Source of the DNA: Flammula alnicola
Taxonomy: Eukaryota > Basidiomycota > Agaricomycetes > Agaricales > Strophariaceae
NCBI GenBank assembly: GCA_015499995.1
Contig: JADNRV010000047.1
Span: forward strand, 248,001 to 312,000
Reading direction: 5' to 3'
DNA: 64,000 bases
Shown: piece by piece, positions 44,738-56,601 of the stretch
Layout of the letters: each line of letters begins with the position of its first letter
Position numbering within the stretch: the first letter of the stretch is position 1
The notes under the pieces: model-generated
The model's database searches: none
Told to the model about the DNA's origin: nothing
Seen by the model: only the letters and a program-made list of their open reading frames with translations
Made by a program: the position numbers and the translations under genes

Positions 44738-47700
44738 ATGCCTTTCGCGAAGCACTCTGCCTCTGCAATGACCCCGAACGAACATTACGAACTGGATGAC
44801 GACTCTACGCGAACCTCTATTGAATCTAACGACCTCAAGCACAAGAACATGTCTCCGCCCCCTCCTCTTTCGATTTCTCCCTCTATTCGTCTTCTCTTTT
44901 CTTTCATCCCCCGAAAGCACCTCGTTTTTCTCCTCCTCCCTGCCATATTCTCCTCCATCATTGCCGGAGGGGTCGCGCCTTTCATGACTTACGTCGTCGG
45001 GCAGGCATTTGACGCCTTCGCTCACTTTCCCCTTTCACCGAACCCCCCTCGACAAGGCAAAGATGACCTGCTCCGTGGCGTCGGTGTTGCCGCGCTGGAG
45101 CTCATTGGGCTGGCTGTTGGCTCCCTGGCGCTGAGCAGCATTACGTCGTGCCTGTGGATATGGACCGGCGAGACGAACGTGATGGCGTTGCGCAAAGTGA
45201 TATACGCCGCTGTCGCGCAGAAAGACATGGCGTGGTTCGATACGCACATGGGCGCCAGTGACACACTAACTACAGACAGTGGACAAGGTCCTCTTGGGGC
45301 TGGAGGCCTTATGGCTAAATTCTCCAGGTATGTACTTATGCTTTCTTTATTTCCTTTTCATGAAACTCACATATTTTCTTTCATGACACACTCAGAGAAA
45401 CAGACGACGTCCGCATCGCCTCCTCCCTAGCCTCGGGCCTGCTCCTGCAACACCTCACCACCTGCCTCACCTGCCTTTTGCTCGCGTTCCTGTGCTCCTG
45501 GGCGCTCACACTCGTCATCCTCTCTGCCATCCCGCTCCTCCTTCTTATCCAAGCCCTCACCCAAGCCCTCGCTGCCCCCCTCCTCGCCACCGAACGCACC
45601 CAAGCAGGCATCGCGGCAACCCTCATCGAGCGCGCAGTCGCGGGCATTGCCACTGTGAAAGCGTTCAATGCCCCTGCACACGAGCACGCGCGTGCCACCG
45701 CCCTCTTCCTTGCCCTCCGAACTACAGCGCGAAAGCTGAATGCGCTGTGGGCGGGCACGGCAGGCGCAGCACAGTTCGCGACGATGGCGATGTTCGTGCA
45801 GGGCTTCTGGTTCGGGGGCAAGCTCGTGCGCGAGGGGCGCGCCACGGCGGGCGATGTGATGGCGGTGTTTTGGGCGTGCTTGATTGCGACGAGTAATTTG
45901 CAGATGTGTGTCCCCCAGCTTGTGGTGCTTGCGAAGGGCAAGTGGGCGGCGGCGGCGTTGTTGGAACTCATTGGTGATGATGCTCGGCATGGATCCGAAC
46001 CTAGGGTCAATCGTAGGCAGCCAATTCAGAGACTCTCACCCCGGAAAGTCAATCCTGCTCGCTGCTCCGGCAGCCTCGCGCTCCAAGACGTCAGCTTCAC
46101 CTACCCGTCGCGGCCCTCCCTGCACGTGCTCTCCAACGTCTCCCTCTTCCTCCCCGCGCACGAGATGACATACATCGTAGGCGCCTCGGGATCTGGCAAG
46201 TCCACCGTCGCGCACCTCCTCTTAAAAATGTACGAGCCAACAAAAGGTACAGTCACGCTGGACGAGAGGGATATGCAGACCCTCGACGATGCGTGGGTGC
46301 GCGAGAATGTGGCGTGTGTCGGGCAGGGGGGTGGGGTGGTTTTTGAGGGCAGGTCGGTGTTTGATAATGTTGCTCTTGCGGCTTTGGCTGCGGGTGGGCA
46401 AGGACAAAGGAGGGAGCCGAAGAGGAAAGAAGTACAGGAAGCGTGCCGCGTGGCGCTGATGCACGAGTTCGTCAGGGACCTGCCGGAGGGGTACGATACG
46501 CCCCTTGGGAGCGCCACGGGGGTGGGGTTGAGTGGAGGGCAGAATCAGAGGTTGGAGATTGCAAGGGCGAGGCTGCGGGATCCGACGGTGTTGATTCTTG
46601 GTATGTGCCGTAACTACTCTCTTTTTAACCTTGTGCTGGTCTTACTTGAATAAATTACTGTGAACAGACGAACCCACCTCCGCGCTCGACGCCACCTCAC
46701 GCATCCTCGTCTTCGAGGCGCTCAAGCGCTGGCGCAAACATAAAACGACTATCATCATCACACATGATTTATCCCAGATCGCCGGTGGGGATTTCGTGTA
46801 TGTGATGAAGGACGGGAGGGTGGTAGAGCAGGGGTATCGGGCAGACCTCGAGGGTGTCGTCCCAGGGAAGCATAATAGGGATAATAAAGATAGGGGAGAG
46901 TTTCGGAAGATGTTAGAGGCGCAGCGGATGCAGGAGAAGGGAGGCTTGGAGACGGAGATATACCCTCGAGAAGAGAGGATGGAGATGACGGAGGCAATAC
47001 CCAGCCCCAGCAGCCTCCTGGGAAGACAGCCAAGTGTGGCGTTGAGGCCACTGACGTTTGGGAGTTGGATGTTCGACGTCGTTGCCGATTTGACGAGCCA
47101 CGCCACGAATCAGAATCGGCTCCGCGTCCAATCCCGGAACTCTTATAACCCTCCTGTCGATAATCATACCTGGGCCCCGGACCACCATCGCAGGCCGTCG
47201 ACGTTATACATCCCAGAATCGATTCGCCACTCTCAATTTGTGCCTCCTGCATGTCCTTGCGCAGCGGTTACTCTCCATGCGAAAAGGTACAGCTTGCCTT
47301 CGTCGGGCCTGCTCACGCCTACCTCTGCCACGCTCACGAATTGGACGGGCCACGAGGGGCGGTTGGGCGCGATACTGGATGACGGAGACAGCGGGTTTTT
47401 GGCCAAGGAGAAAGAGAAGAGCGCATTGGAGAGGAGCGCCTTCAGGGCTCGGCAGGCGAGGAGTGCGCGTGCGCCGGGGCGGACACGGAGGGGGGATGCG
47501 GATGTGCTGTCGTACGTCAAGGTGGAGAAATCAGGGCTGCGGGAGGGCGGTGATTGGGTGTCCTCTTCTGCGAATGGGCTCCCCGACACAGACGAACGGC
47601 TCCCCTCGTTCTGGGCTCTCCTAACATCTGTGTACCCGTCCATACCCTGCAAACCCCTTCTTTTCGTCAGCGTGGCAGTGTGCGTTTTGAGCGGGGCAAT

Positions 47701-49464
47701 GACGCCCCTCTTCTCCTTCCTCCTCTCCCACCTGCTGTTCGAGGTGTCTGTCGGTGCCCAGGATGTGGTCACCATCAACAAGTTCAGCACCATCGTTCTG
47801 GGCACTGCGGCGCTCGACGGCCTCCTCCTGGGCCTCAAGTACTTCCTCATGGAGACGTGCGCCATGGCCTGGGTCACCTCCCTCCGCACACTCGCACTGC
47901 GCCGCGTCCTCGCGCAAGACAAGAAGTGGTTCGATAAACCTGTCAATGGCCCTGCGAGGCTCGTGCAGATGCTCGTCAAGGACGCTGATGATGCACGGGA
48001 TATGGTCGCGGTGGTGCTGGCGCAGGGGTGTGTGGTGTGTGCAATGCTGGGTGTGGGGCTCGTGTGGGCGTTCGTGAGAGGGTGGCAGCTGACGCTGGCG
48101 GGGCTGGCGATCGCTCCTGTGTTTGCGGGCGTTATGGCGGTGCAGAGCAGGCTGGTGGCACGGTGCGAGGTGAGGAACAAGCGCGCGAGGGAGGAGGTTG
48201 CGAGGGGGTATTATGAGGTCAGTTTTCTTCTCTTTTTTTGTCTGGATGATAGGTGTTGATGTTGTTTTTTTAGACTATTATCAATATTCGGGGCATACGT
48301 TGCATGGCTTTTGACGGCGTGTTCAAGGCCCAGTTCGAGGAAGCTGTCGAGAAGTCGCTGACTACGGGCGTTCAGGGCGCTTTTGTCGAGGGCTGCACGT
48401 ATGGTGTTGCCAGTGGCCTTATTTACCTGGCCGAGGCTCTCCTTTTTTACGTCGGGGCACTCCTTATCGCGCATGGGCTGTACACCTACCTGCAGATGGT
48501 CGAGGTGCTTAACCTTGTTGTCTTTTCGGTGACCATTGGGTCGCAGCTTATGGCATTCAGTAAGTTTATTCTCTGTCTTCTCATAATATTCTCGCTAATG
48601 GTTCCTTCCTTATTCTTAGCTGAGAAGATTGCTAAATCAGTTCAGGCGACGAGTGACTTTGATAGGCTTATGAAGCTTGATATGGACACCTACGAATCCC
48701 GTGGAACCCTTCGTCCTGAAATCGCAGGTGCCATCAGGTTCAACAAGGTCAACTTCTCGTACCCGGAACGGAGAGACGTCCCTGTTCTCAGGGATATGGA
48801 CTTGAGGATCGCCCAAGGCGAATGCGTAGCAATCGTCGGTTCCTCGGGCTGCGGAAAATCCACAATTGCATCCCTTCTTCAACGCCTCTACGAGCCAACC
48901 AGCGGCTCAGTGACTATCGGCGGCATCGACACGCGCCTCATCGACGTCCACCATCTCCGCGACCACGTCTCGGTCGTCAGCCAGCAGCCGCACCTGTTCG
49001 ATGCGAGTGTCGCCGAGAATATCCGATACGGGCACCCTTCCATCTCGGATGCGGATGTGCGGTATGCGGCGAGGGCGGCGAACATCCATGAGTTCGTCGT
49101 GTCCCTTCCGGAGGGGTATGACACCATGCTCGGCGAGAACGCCGCACTTGTCTCGGGTGGCCAGGCGCAGAGGCTGCAGATCGCCCGTGCGCTCGCGCGT
49201 CCGTCCCGGATATTGATTCTGGACGAGTGCACGTCGTCGTTGGACCCGGAGAACCAGGCGGCGGTGCTGGAGACGATACGGGGGGCCAAGTACGGCCGGA
49301 TGACGATCGTGATCACACATAAACTGGAGGCGATGCTCATGTGTGACCGAATTGTGGTCGTTCATGAGGGTGAGGTTGTTGAGGAGGGATCTTATGAGAG
49401 CCTCGTGGAATGCAAAGGCGTTTTTGCGACTCTTGCGCGTGGAGGCGAGTGGGTTGGCGAGTGA
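44738..49464 (+). CDS. Full-size ABCB transporter, STE6-like (mating-pheromone exporter type)
   Basis: Five exons (44738-45327, 45396-46600, 46668-48217, 48274-48559, 48620-49464) give 1491 residues. Layout is TMD-NBD-TMD-NBD. TMD1 starts about residue 45. NBD1: Walker A GASGSGKS near 459, signature LSGGQNQR near 574, Walker B with DEPTSALD, H-loop IIITHD. TMD2 is around 960-1210. NBD2: Walker A GSSGCGKS near 1283, signature VSGGQAQR near 1388, Walker B ILILDECTSSLD, H-loop IVITHK. DECTS in NBD2 is also seen in yeast Ste6, the a-factor exporter; basidiomycete STE6 exports lipopeptide pheromones. A long linker (about 660-930) separates the halves. All ATP-site residues are present, so it is probably functional. 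GC content is higher than its surroundings. Start could also be the ATG at 44768. No pheromone or receptor gene is seen nearby. Confidence 0.88.
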
Positions 49465-50019
49465 TGCTGTTGGTTTTCTTACGGCGGCTGCTGCTTGATG
49501 CACTTGCGGGTGATGTTTTTGTTTCGTTCTTTCTCTTTGTTCCCTGTGGCACGCTTTTCTCAGCTTCTGCGCATGCTCTAAATTCTCGCTTTCCTAGTGA
49601 AGTCTTTCTTTTCGTTCTTCGTTCGATTTTCACTGTGACACCGCGCGTCAAGACCATTTATAATGCTTTTGTGTTTTTTTTATTGCGTCTCATGTCTTAA
49701 CATTACCAACCATCTACAGTCGTTCAATTTTTTTTGTATAGATCACGAATGTATCACGAAAACGCCAATGACATCCACAATTGAATGAACAGAACATAGA
49801 ATGCAAAAAGTTCAACTAATAGACGTTGAACACGTTGAGGTCTTTGGCCAGGTCACGTGGATGGAATCATTGATGGCTTTGAATCGGCTCCGGGCTTGCA
49901 TCACTTGCCACCGAGGACAGGAGCGTGAATCTTGACTGTGAACCTCTCCGACCAACCTTTGGCTTGAAATCTCACTTAGCACCTACACTTAATCTAATAC
50001 CTTCGATCAATCAGACATA
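49465..50019. other. Intergenic, 3' flank of the transporter
   Basis: T-rich sequence with likely polyadenylation signals for the transporter (T tracts at 49667-49682 and 49728-49736), then AT-rich spacer. No gene seen. Confidence 0.4.
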
Positions 50020-50725
50020 ATGGACACGGGTCACCCTCATTTCGAGATAGAGGCTGGAGTCGCAAGTGGCAGGGCCTCGACTAGCGAACTGAAAGGAACG
50101 CCACCCGAACCTGTCAGATCTGGACCTCTTCCTGGGCAGAGAGAGGACGTGGCTGGCTCCCTGGAATCCGAAGGTTCACGTACACAGCTTACAAGGACCT
50201 CAGATGATACTCTAGGCGACGATGTCGGGGACAACTCATCTACTGATTCCAGTCCTCAAGATTTCCCGAGATCAGATAACCATAGTCCATCCTTCTCTGG
50301 CAACTCGCCAAGCTCACGCGGTCTCTCTAGCGGAGGACCCACTGCTTCTATCGGTTCACCTAATTCGGCTGCCTCTGCGCAGACTACAGACGCTGTACGT
50401 GGCACTCGGTTTCATCCAGCGGACGAAATCGGCAAATTTCTTCTAAAGCAGGCAAGAATACTTTTGAGTGCTTTCCAAGTCTGGTACTTATGGATTCTTT
50501 GTCTGAGCAGAAACCCGGCGCGGAAATGGCAATCGTTCCGGATGATGATTGGATATCAGTCCTTAGAAAGGTACGAAACTCGCTTTATCTGAGTGGTGGA
50601 CAATCTCGGTTCAATTATTTTTTGCAAGGACGACTCGGTGCTACCTTCTCCAGAGGAGTTCCTATCCCGAATTCTCGCTGTGAATGACATCATTGTAGAT
50701 GACCATGGTGAGTAGTTACCGCACC
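50020..50725 (+). CDS. Ser-rich unknown protein, exon structure uncertain
   Basis: The ATG at 50020 opens a Ser/Gly/Pro-rich acidic head (GRASTSELKGTPPEPVRSG). A good donor GTACGT at 50396 suggests exon 1 ends with TTDA. A second exon around 50456-50572 reads MDSLSEQKPGAEMAIVPDDD then WISVLRK, and after a further intron (GTACGA...TGCAAG, about 50573-50629) comes DDSVLPSPEEFLSRILAVND, ending near a GTGAGT at about 50707. These pieces look like natural protein, but the end of the gene is not found; it may be truncated just before the right arm of the inverted duplication begins (51130). Family not recognised. Confidence 0.45.
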
Positions 50726-51129
50726 CATGTATGTTTAAATCTCTCGCAAACCGATGTCTAGGTGTTGTAAGCCTGCAGCGTAGAACCTCAGTTCCGATGG
50801 AGTCCGGACAAGATCTCAGTTAGATCCAGGAGTATAGCTGATGTCGGCAGAGCGAGGTGCAGCTCGATATTCATATGGATAGCGCCGCCCACTTCACAGT
50901 AATCCGATGCCTTTCATTGTGAAGTACACGAGACACATTTCTCCCTCCATTCTTGTCATTGCAGTACAATGTAATAATGATTGTATTCCCACTAGCTTGT
51001 ATTCATAGATTCCGTCTAGGCATCTGAAGTTGTTTTTCCAAAAACAGTCGTGCGAGCGAGAATGGACGAAAGTCACTCTTTTTAGTTCACTCAAGATGAC
51101 GGGGTAGGGATTGATGGTGTTTTAGGATT

Positions 51130-53600
51130 CTTCCTCCTCGCAGGACCTCCCCTAGGGGGCAACATCCGAAGAAAATACATCTAGAAAATCGTCTGAACGG
51201 GATTATGATAAATAACTGTACCTCGCTCAGAATCACAAGGAATGGCAGATTGCCCACACGCACAGCTTCCGAATATCCCAACTGATAGATGTCACACTTG
51301 TGGGTGGAAAGTTAGATGGGAGTATCCACAACTCCATGAGCGGTGTTCTCGATCTTTGCATTGTACTGGTACACATAAGAGATCAATATTTAATATTTAA
51401 GATCAGACATTATCAACAATCCCGTTGGACCGCTGGTCACCTCCTTAACGTAAAGGTTGAACTTGCATCACACCGTCGCATCGCATCCAATCCCATCACT
51501 GCACCGCCGTTAGGTTACTGCAAGTTCCATATACCACCGCGAAAATGTTCAACTTATCCCTCCCCCAAGCACTCATTGGAAGGATTCTTCCTGCATCTCT
51601 TGAACGGCTCTTTAATTCCAGTGACGACAACAATACTTCCTTCAGCACCATTCCCCCTGAACTTTTGGATCGGATTACCGATCACCTCCATAATGATAGG
51701 CTGACCTTACTAGCTCTGGGTCGCACATCCAAGCAGACCCTGATCAGAAGTCGCCTTCATCTCTTTGCCACGCTGGAATTCAACGATAGCGATAAGAAGT
51801 TCGACGCTTTCCTCGCCCTCCTCGAGGCTCCTTGGACGAGCTTTACATACGCCGTCGAGTCTCTTCACCTCAAAGAGCGATTCCATCCTCGGCTCACGTA
51901 TAAGTACCGTCCGACCAGGAATATTCCTCGTATCACCGCTAATTTGCCAAACCTGAAGACGCTCCGGCTGACGTCGATATGGTGGCCTTGCATCCCGCCC
52001 CACATTCGAGACTTCTTCTTCCAGCTCGATATCACAGAGTTCCACCTTGACTCTGTGGAGTTCACAACGTACCAGCAAAACGACTTTGTGGAGTTTTTCG
52101 TGAGGCTCCGACCGTCTACAAAGACAATTACACTGTACAACCTACAGTTCGACGATGACGAGATTCCCGATCTGTCTCATAACTCCTCGACCTTCCGACG
52201 CCAAATTCACTTAAAGTCACTCGATGCTTGTTCCCTCTTGCTTTTGAAAGACGTATGGGATCCACTGGGCACTAACCATCTCGACGTTACAGTTGAATCG
52301 TTCCAGCTTCGGCTGGACCCGGTGTCCTGGAGGAATAGAGAGGCATACACTCCTTTCATCTCAAGGTTCTTACGACAGGTTGGGCCATCTCTCCACCATC
52401 TTTTCATAAAGTTGTCCGATCCATATCTTGATTTCCGTAAGCAAACGTTTCGATACCCCCCGATATGACTTCACTAAATCTGTTCGCAGATGCCTTGCCT
52501 TATTACGACTCTGTGGACCTCTCGCGATGCGTTAACGTACGCATTATTCACATTGGAACTATCACATTGGATCGCATCTCCCGATCAGGGGAGGAGATGT
52601 CGCCAATGCTGTCAACCATGTGGACATTACTCTCTAATCTAGCTTCTAATTCGCCCTCGCTAGAGGAAATTGTACTCATTGTCAGACCGTCTGGTCAAAA
52701 CCTCGAGAAGCGGGCGGCAGAGTTGGAAAGTTTTTCTTGGTTGGACCTCGTTGGGCGGGTGCAGGATATGTTCCAGAATTTGAAGACGGTCGCTGTTGGT
52801 GTGGGATATTATGTGGTGGATGGCGAGAAACCCGGTCCGTACGTTGAGGCACTGCGTCGGGCTCCAGGAATACGGCAACGTGAAGAAAAGGGAATTGTGG
52901 TGTTGCAGATGATTCCTTGGCAAGAATATGGATCGGTAAGTGCATTGCTCAAGAATCGAAATAGGTTTTGAGGCAGATGTATCCCACAGCCTGACCCAAC
53001 ATGGAAGGAGCGTACGAGAAGTTTGTAGATACCCATGATTTGGGTAGTTCTTGTTCACGCAGAAGATTGACTCTTACGATCTGTTTTGGAGACGATACCG
53101 CATAATTCTTACATTCTACAGGTCCTGATCATTCGATGTCTGAACGCGGTAGATTAGCTATTTAAATATACTTGTTACCCGGTATCGAAATTATGTACAG
53201 GAGTCCCTGAGCGGTACTCACCACAACCCCGCACAAAATGGCATGCAGACGCGAGTTCGTCTATTCCAAGAATCCGATTCTGAAAGCATCCACGAGCTTT
53301 ACATGCAAGCAATTGCTTTATGGCCGTAAGCGATCCCATACACACGCTCCTCATTCTCGCCAATACTAACACTGTACACATTGTACGCCTCCAGCAGACT
53401 GTTCAGTGAGCCTCGCACTCACGAACCAGCTCCGCAGGCCCTTCTCGTTAACGTTTGTCCTATATAGCCTGTTCGCTCTTGGACTCATCCCTTCACGTCG
53501 TTCTCCTAGCCAAGTCCCAAGAGGTAGGCTCCTCCCCATTGCAAAATTTGCTCCGTTTTTAGTGCCTCAGAGCTGGTCGCTGGCTCGAGGATAGTTGTGT
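51130..53600 (+). repeat. Right arm of the inverted segmental duplication
   Basis: Inverted partner of 33520-37050, about 2.5 kb. It lacks the 1.1-kb block found in the left arm: homology jumps at about 51365-51405, from the part equivalent to 36835 to the part equivalent to 35745. In that junction lies a short unmatched AT-rich piece (GGTACACATAAGAGATCAAT). Similarity is highest inside the F-box gene and weaker toward both ends. Confidence 0.85.
51545..52971 (+). CDS. F-box protein, right copy
   Basis: Exon 1 is 51545-52436 (892 nt, the same length as in the left copy) and exon 2 is 52490-52971, with a 53-nt intron (GTAAGC...TCGCAG). The frame gives 457 residues without a break. Sequence features match the left copy: F-box TIPPELLDRITDHLHNDRL, then LRR-like strands. 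Differences cluster in a short stretch before EAYTPFISRFLRQ, where the left copy reads RPMGRMNS and this one DPVSWRNR. The C-terminus is four residues longer (ALLKNRNRF against ALLKN), because the left copy has an earlier stop. Both copies look functional. Presumed SCF substrate adaptor; substrate unknown. Confidence 0.85.
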
Positions 53601-54090
53601 TATTCGTCAAGAGTCCACTCTATCCCCGTATCCCTTCTTCTCCTCGTAGATCGCTTCACACGGCGCTTTATCATCCACATCGCCGCATTCACCCTCTAGT
53701 AGTAAGAAGCGTGGGAAATTAGGAAGTCAAACTTGTTGCCATTGTCGGCAGTTGTATAATTAGCGCCCACCATGACGCAATAAAGTACTCGGCCGCATGT
53801 GTCCTTTCTTCCTCCTTCTTCCTCGGTATCCCATTCTGCATGTCCCACAAAGCACAAGCCAAGGAGGAACCCATCGTCAGCTCCTATTCACGTGGTTGTC
53901 GCACTGCTTTTGCCCGTGGCGCTGCTTTTGTTACTGCGTACGCTGGTAGCCCCGTTTTATACATATTAGGAGGCTGGCAAGGAGGATGAGAAGGATTTGT
54001 TGGCGTTTTAATTCCATGGTGAGAATGGCGGTGGCTATTCGATATGCAGGCATGTCTAGTAAGTATTGAAACAAGCCTAGATGCGAGCCG
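52972..54090. other. End of the duplication arm and spacer
   Basis: The part to about 53600 matches the region left of the left F-box gene (33520-34130), including fragments of small open frames that have no support as genes. From 53600 to 54090 I see no counterpart on the left side and no gene. Confidence 0.4.
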
Positions 54091-54812
54091 CCGAACCGCA
54101 CTAAAGACTATGGAGATTTCGTATCGGACACCCGGAACTTTCACTATGGCCAACTTGTCGACCACACTTGGTAGACCAGGCTTCCCTGTGCCCTCAATAT
54201 CCTCACGAACGACCGCCCAATCCTCTGCATCTTTATCCACCCTAGTAACACCTCCATGCATCTCGGCATTCTCCAAGTGCACAGGAGACGACACCCTATT
54301 GTCAAGACTTAATATACTCAGCCAAAACGAATACGACAATGCATGTCTGAAACACCTGCAGTCACCTCGTGTTCCAAACAAACTGGAAGGAGGTGCTTCA
54401 AGTGGTAAAGAAGTCACCTCGACTCGCCGAGATTGGAAGAAGGAATGTTCCACTTTCTTCTTCTTTTGCGTGCATTGCTTCAACATAATCAACAATCCGT
54501 TACATTTATTCTATGAACAGTAACGCTGAAATGGCGCCCACTGACTTTCGAGCATGAAGAAGCCAGGCGCATATCAAATGAGAAGCCTGACTCGAGGAGC
54601 ACAAGGAGAGGCTGAAAGCTGCCGAAGAGAGGGTGCGAGAGAGAGATAGGAATGCAAGGAGAGGGTGGTCGAGCTGGAGGACAATCCAAAGTCAGTCGTC
54701 TTACTGTCTGCTCCGTCTTTTTCTTTCTTTCTAAATTTCTCATTTGTATACTTACAGGAGACTGAAAAGGCAATTTGAGATCGCTCGGAAACGAAACAAT
54801 CAAGTAAGTTTT
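54091..54812 (+). pseudogene. Internal-deletion relic of the CM1 coiled-coil gene
   Basis: 54126-54450 matches exon 1 of the CM1 gene at 26.5 kb in sense direction: LGRPGFPVPSISSRTTAQSS, SAFSKCTGDD, RLNILS and GGASSGKEVT against GRPGFRVPSTSSRTTAQSS, SAFSKRKGDD, RLNMLS and GGASNGKGVT. It continues into the first intron of that gene (54450-54522, GCATTGCTTCA...TTTATTCTATGAACAG), so this is a DNA copy and not a processed one. Then 54594-54803 matches the last two exons and the intron between them (GCTGAAAGCTGCCGAAGAGAG; GGAGACTGAAAAGGCAATT). The 2.5-kb centre with the CM1 motif and most of the coiled coil is missing. No usable start and several frame breaks: a pseudogene. Confidence 0.85.
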
Positions 54813-56601
54813 CTTCATCCTTTGCGCTTTGCTTTCTTTTTCCTCTGCACGGCTTTCGGTCTTCTGTCAGCGTGCGTTCTCATACTTAGGTATAATGTTC
54901 TGCTTTAGAATTGTATTAATTTCTCTCTTTCTCATCAAACAATTCATTACCTTCGCGCTTTCATTTTTTGGAGTTTTGTCATCATCGTCAGGATTCTATC
55001 AACCGCTCATCGCTACTTAACCTCCGCCGCAAACGTGGACCGGAACTTCATAAGTGCCATTGTCCTAGGTCCGTGTCTGAATTTGATGGATTTTTTTCAA
55101 CTCTTTGCAGGCTGCATCGGGTGCAGACCGACTGAGTCCCTATATACTGTCGAGGTGAAGAGGTGTCAGATCCACTGATCGGCCTTGGCTCCCTACTCAC
55201 ATGTAAGCAAGGCAAGCAAACGGCAAGACTCAAGCGAGTCGTCTCGGCAATGTCAGCATATCATTGAAGCTCAGGCTGCAGTAAATAGTACTCTCTTCTC
55301 ATTTTCGTCACCTCAGACGGTTGGACGCATATCTGCAGAGGCGTTCACATCGACATATCCTTCTCAACATGGCAAGCTGATAAATATAGTGTCCCATATC
55401 AACCATTTTCCTTTCCGACTGTCAAGTTCTTTGTCCCATAACTCTTCAGCTGCGAACTCCACTTATCGCACAACTCATCTGTTCATACCTCTCCATCTTT
55501 CCTCTTGAATCCGACTACTAGTTATACTTCCAGTATGCAGCCACTGCTTGCATTTAGTACTTCAGATGTGTTTCTCTAAATTACTCGTCATATATAATCT
55601 TTCATTTCAAGTTACTTACCAATGTTACCATTGACCAACTCAGGATTAACTATCATTCCACTCATTCATTTCAATTTAGCTTCCATCGTATTTATAATGC
55701 TAATTCACTTGTTTTCCCGAGGCCTGCATGTCACATCGTGTCCCATTGTACTGACGGCACACGAACAAGGTGTCAAGGAGAGGAAACAAAGAGCCCACAT
55801 ACTGCAGACTGTTCGGCCCACAACTTTTTTGGGCTAAACTTTAAAAAAAAAAATCTTTTGCAAGACGGATTTATAGACCTATTACTACATGCTTGCAGTC
55901 TCAAACCATAAATAAATGATGTTTTGACTTCAAAAGATAGTCTCAAAGCTGGGCGCATATCGCGGTCTGTGCCAGCGGCCCAGCGCTCGCATAGCCTGCA
56001 GCGGAGTTGATTCAAATTTGATGGGAAAAGCCCATGCTGCTGACATGCCGTCTCCCGGAAATCATTGGTGCTGTTTTGTCATGGATGAATCTAACGGCCG
56101 CGATGGGTGGATCTTGGTCGAGGTGTCGTTCAATCAGTCTCGGATGTTCTGGGAGACCATTTCTGCTGGGCAGCTGTGCAAGCGATGCTCAATATTTGAC
56201 GCTGAAGGTCATTCCATTTTAGAAGCCGCCTTACAGCTAACTGCAAAACGATTGGCGGCCAGTTTCGCCTAGCGTTGATGTTCATTTTGTTTGTTTGTAC
56301 GTCACGGTGGTGCCTGGCAACGGAAGGCGCTGGCCGCGCCTGAACGGCTGGATGCAAAGCAGTGTCTCCCTCCGAAAAGGCCAAACCCCGCTGAACATCA
56401 TGCATCAACACTGGCCTATCGTTTTGCAGTTAGCTGTAAGGTAGAACACGTCGCCATTTGGGACCAACATCTGCATTCTCCGATTCTAAGTTCCACGCTT
56501 TGCGAACACCCCGACGAAGAAACGGTGGCACAGTAATCATATAAGTCTGCCATGATAGTGCCACTCTTTTGGCGTGTCAGATCCTTTCTCATCCACCCTT
56601 C
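54813..56601. other. Spacer with a foldback sequence
   Basis: About 1.8 kb between the CM1 relic and the DUF6534 paralogue. It has AT-rich sequence with no supported gene and the inverted repeat described separately at 56231-56439. Open frames at 56018-56272 and 56291-56536 fall inside that foldback and are not credible genes. Confidence 0.4.
56231..56439. repeat. Foldback with 22-bp perfect arms
   Basis: The 22-base arm at 56231-56252 (starting TTACAGCTAACTGC) is the exact reverse complement of 56418-56439. Inward, GGCCAG..GTTGATG words also pair imperfectly, and outward GGATGTT..ATTT words near 56148 and 56455 pair loosely, so the whole block may be a short palindromic MITE. No target duplication was found. 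Confidence 0.65.

Noticed and set aside
45381..46010. 209-codon minus-strand frame opposite transmembrane domain 1
   Set aside because: Ala/Arg-rich shadow of the transporter; no independent motif.
47233..48180. 315-codon minus-strand frame opposite the ABC transporter
   Set aside because: Antisense shadow of GC-rich coding sequence; the plus strand carries the transporter with all ATPase motifs.
56018..56536. Two small plus-strand genes upstream of the DUF6534 paralogue
   Set aside because: They lie within a foldback sequence and have no recognised motif or splice structure.
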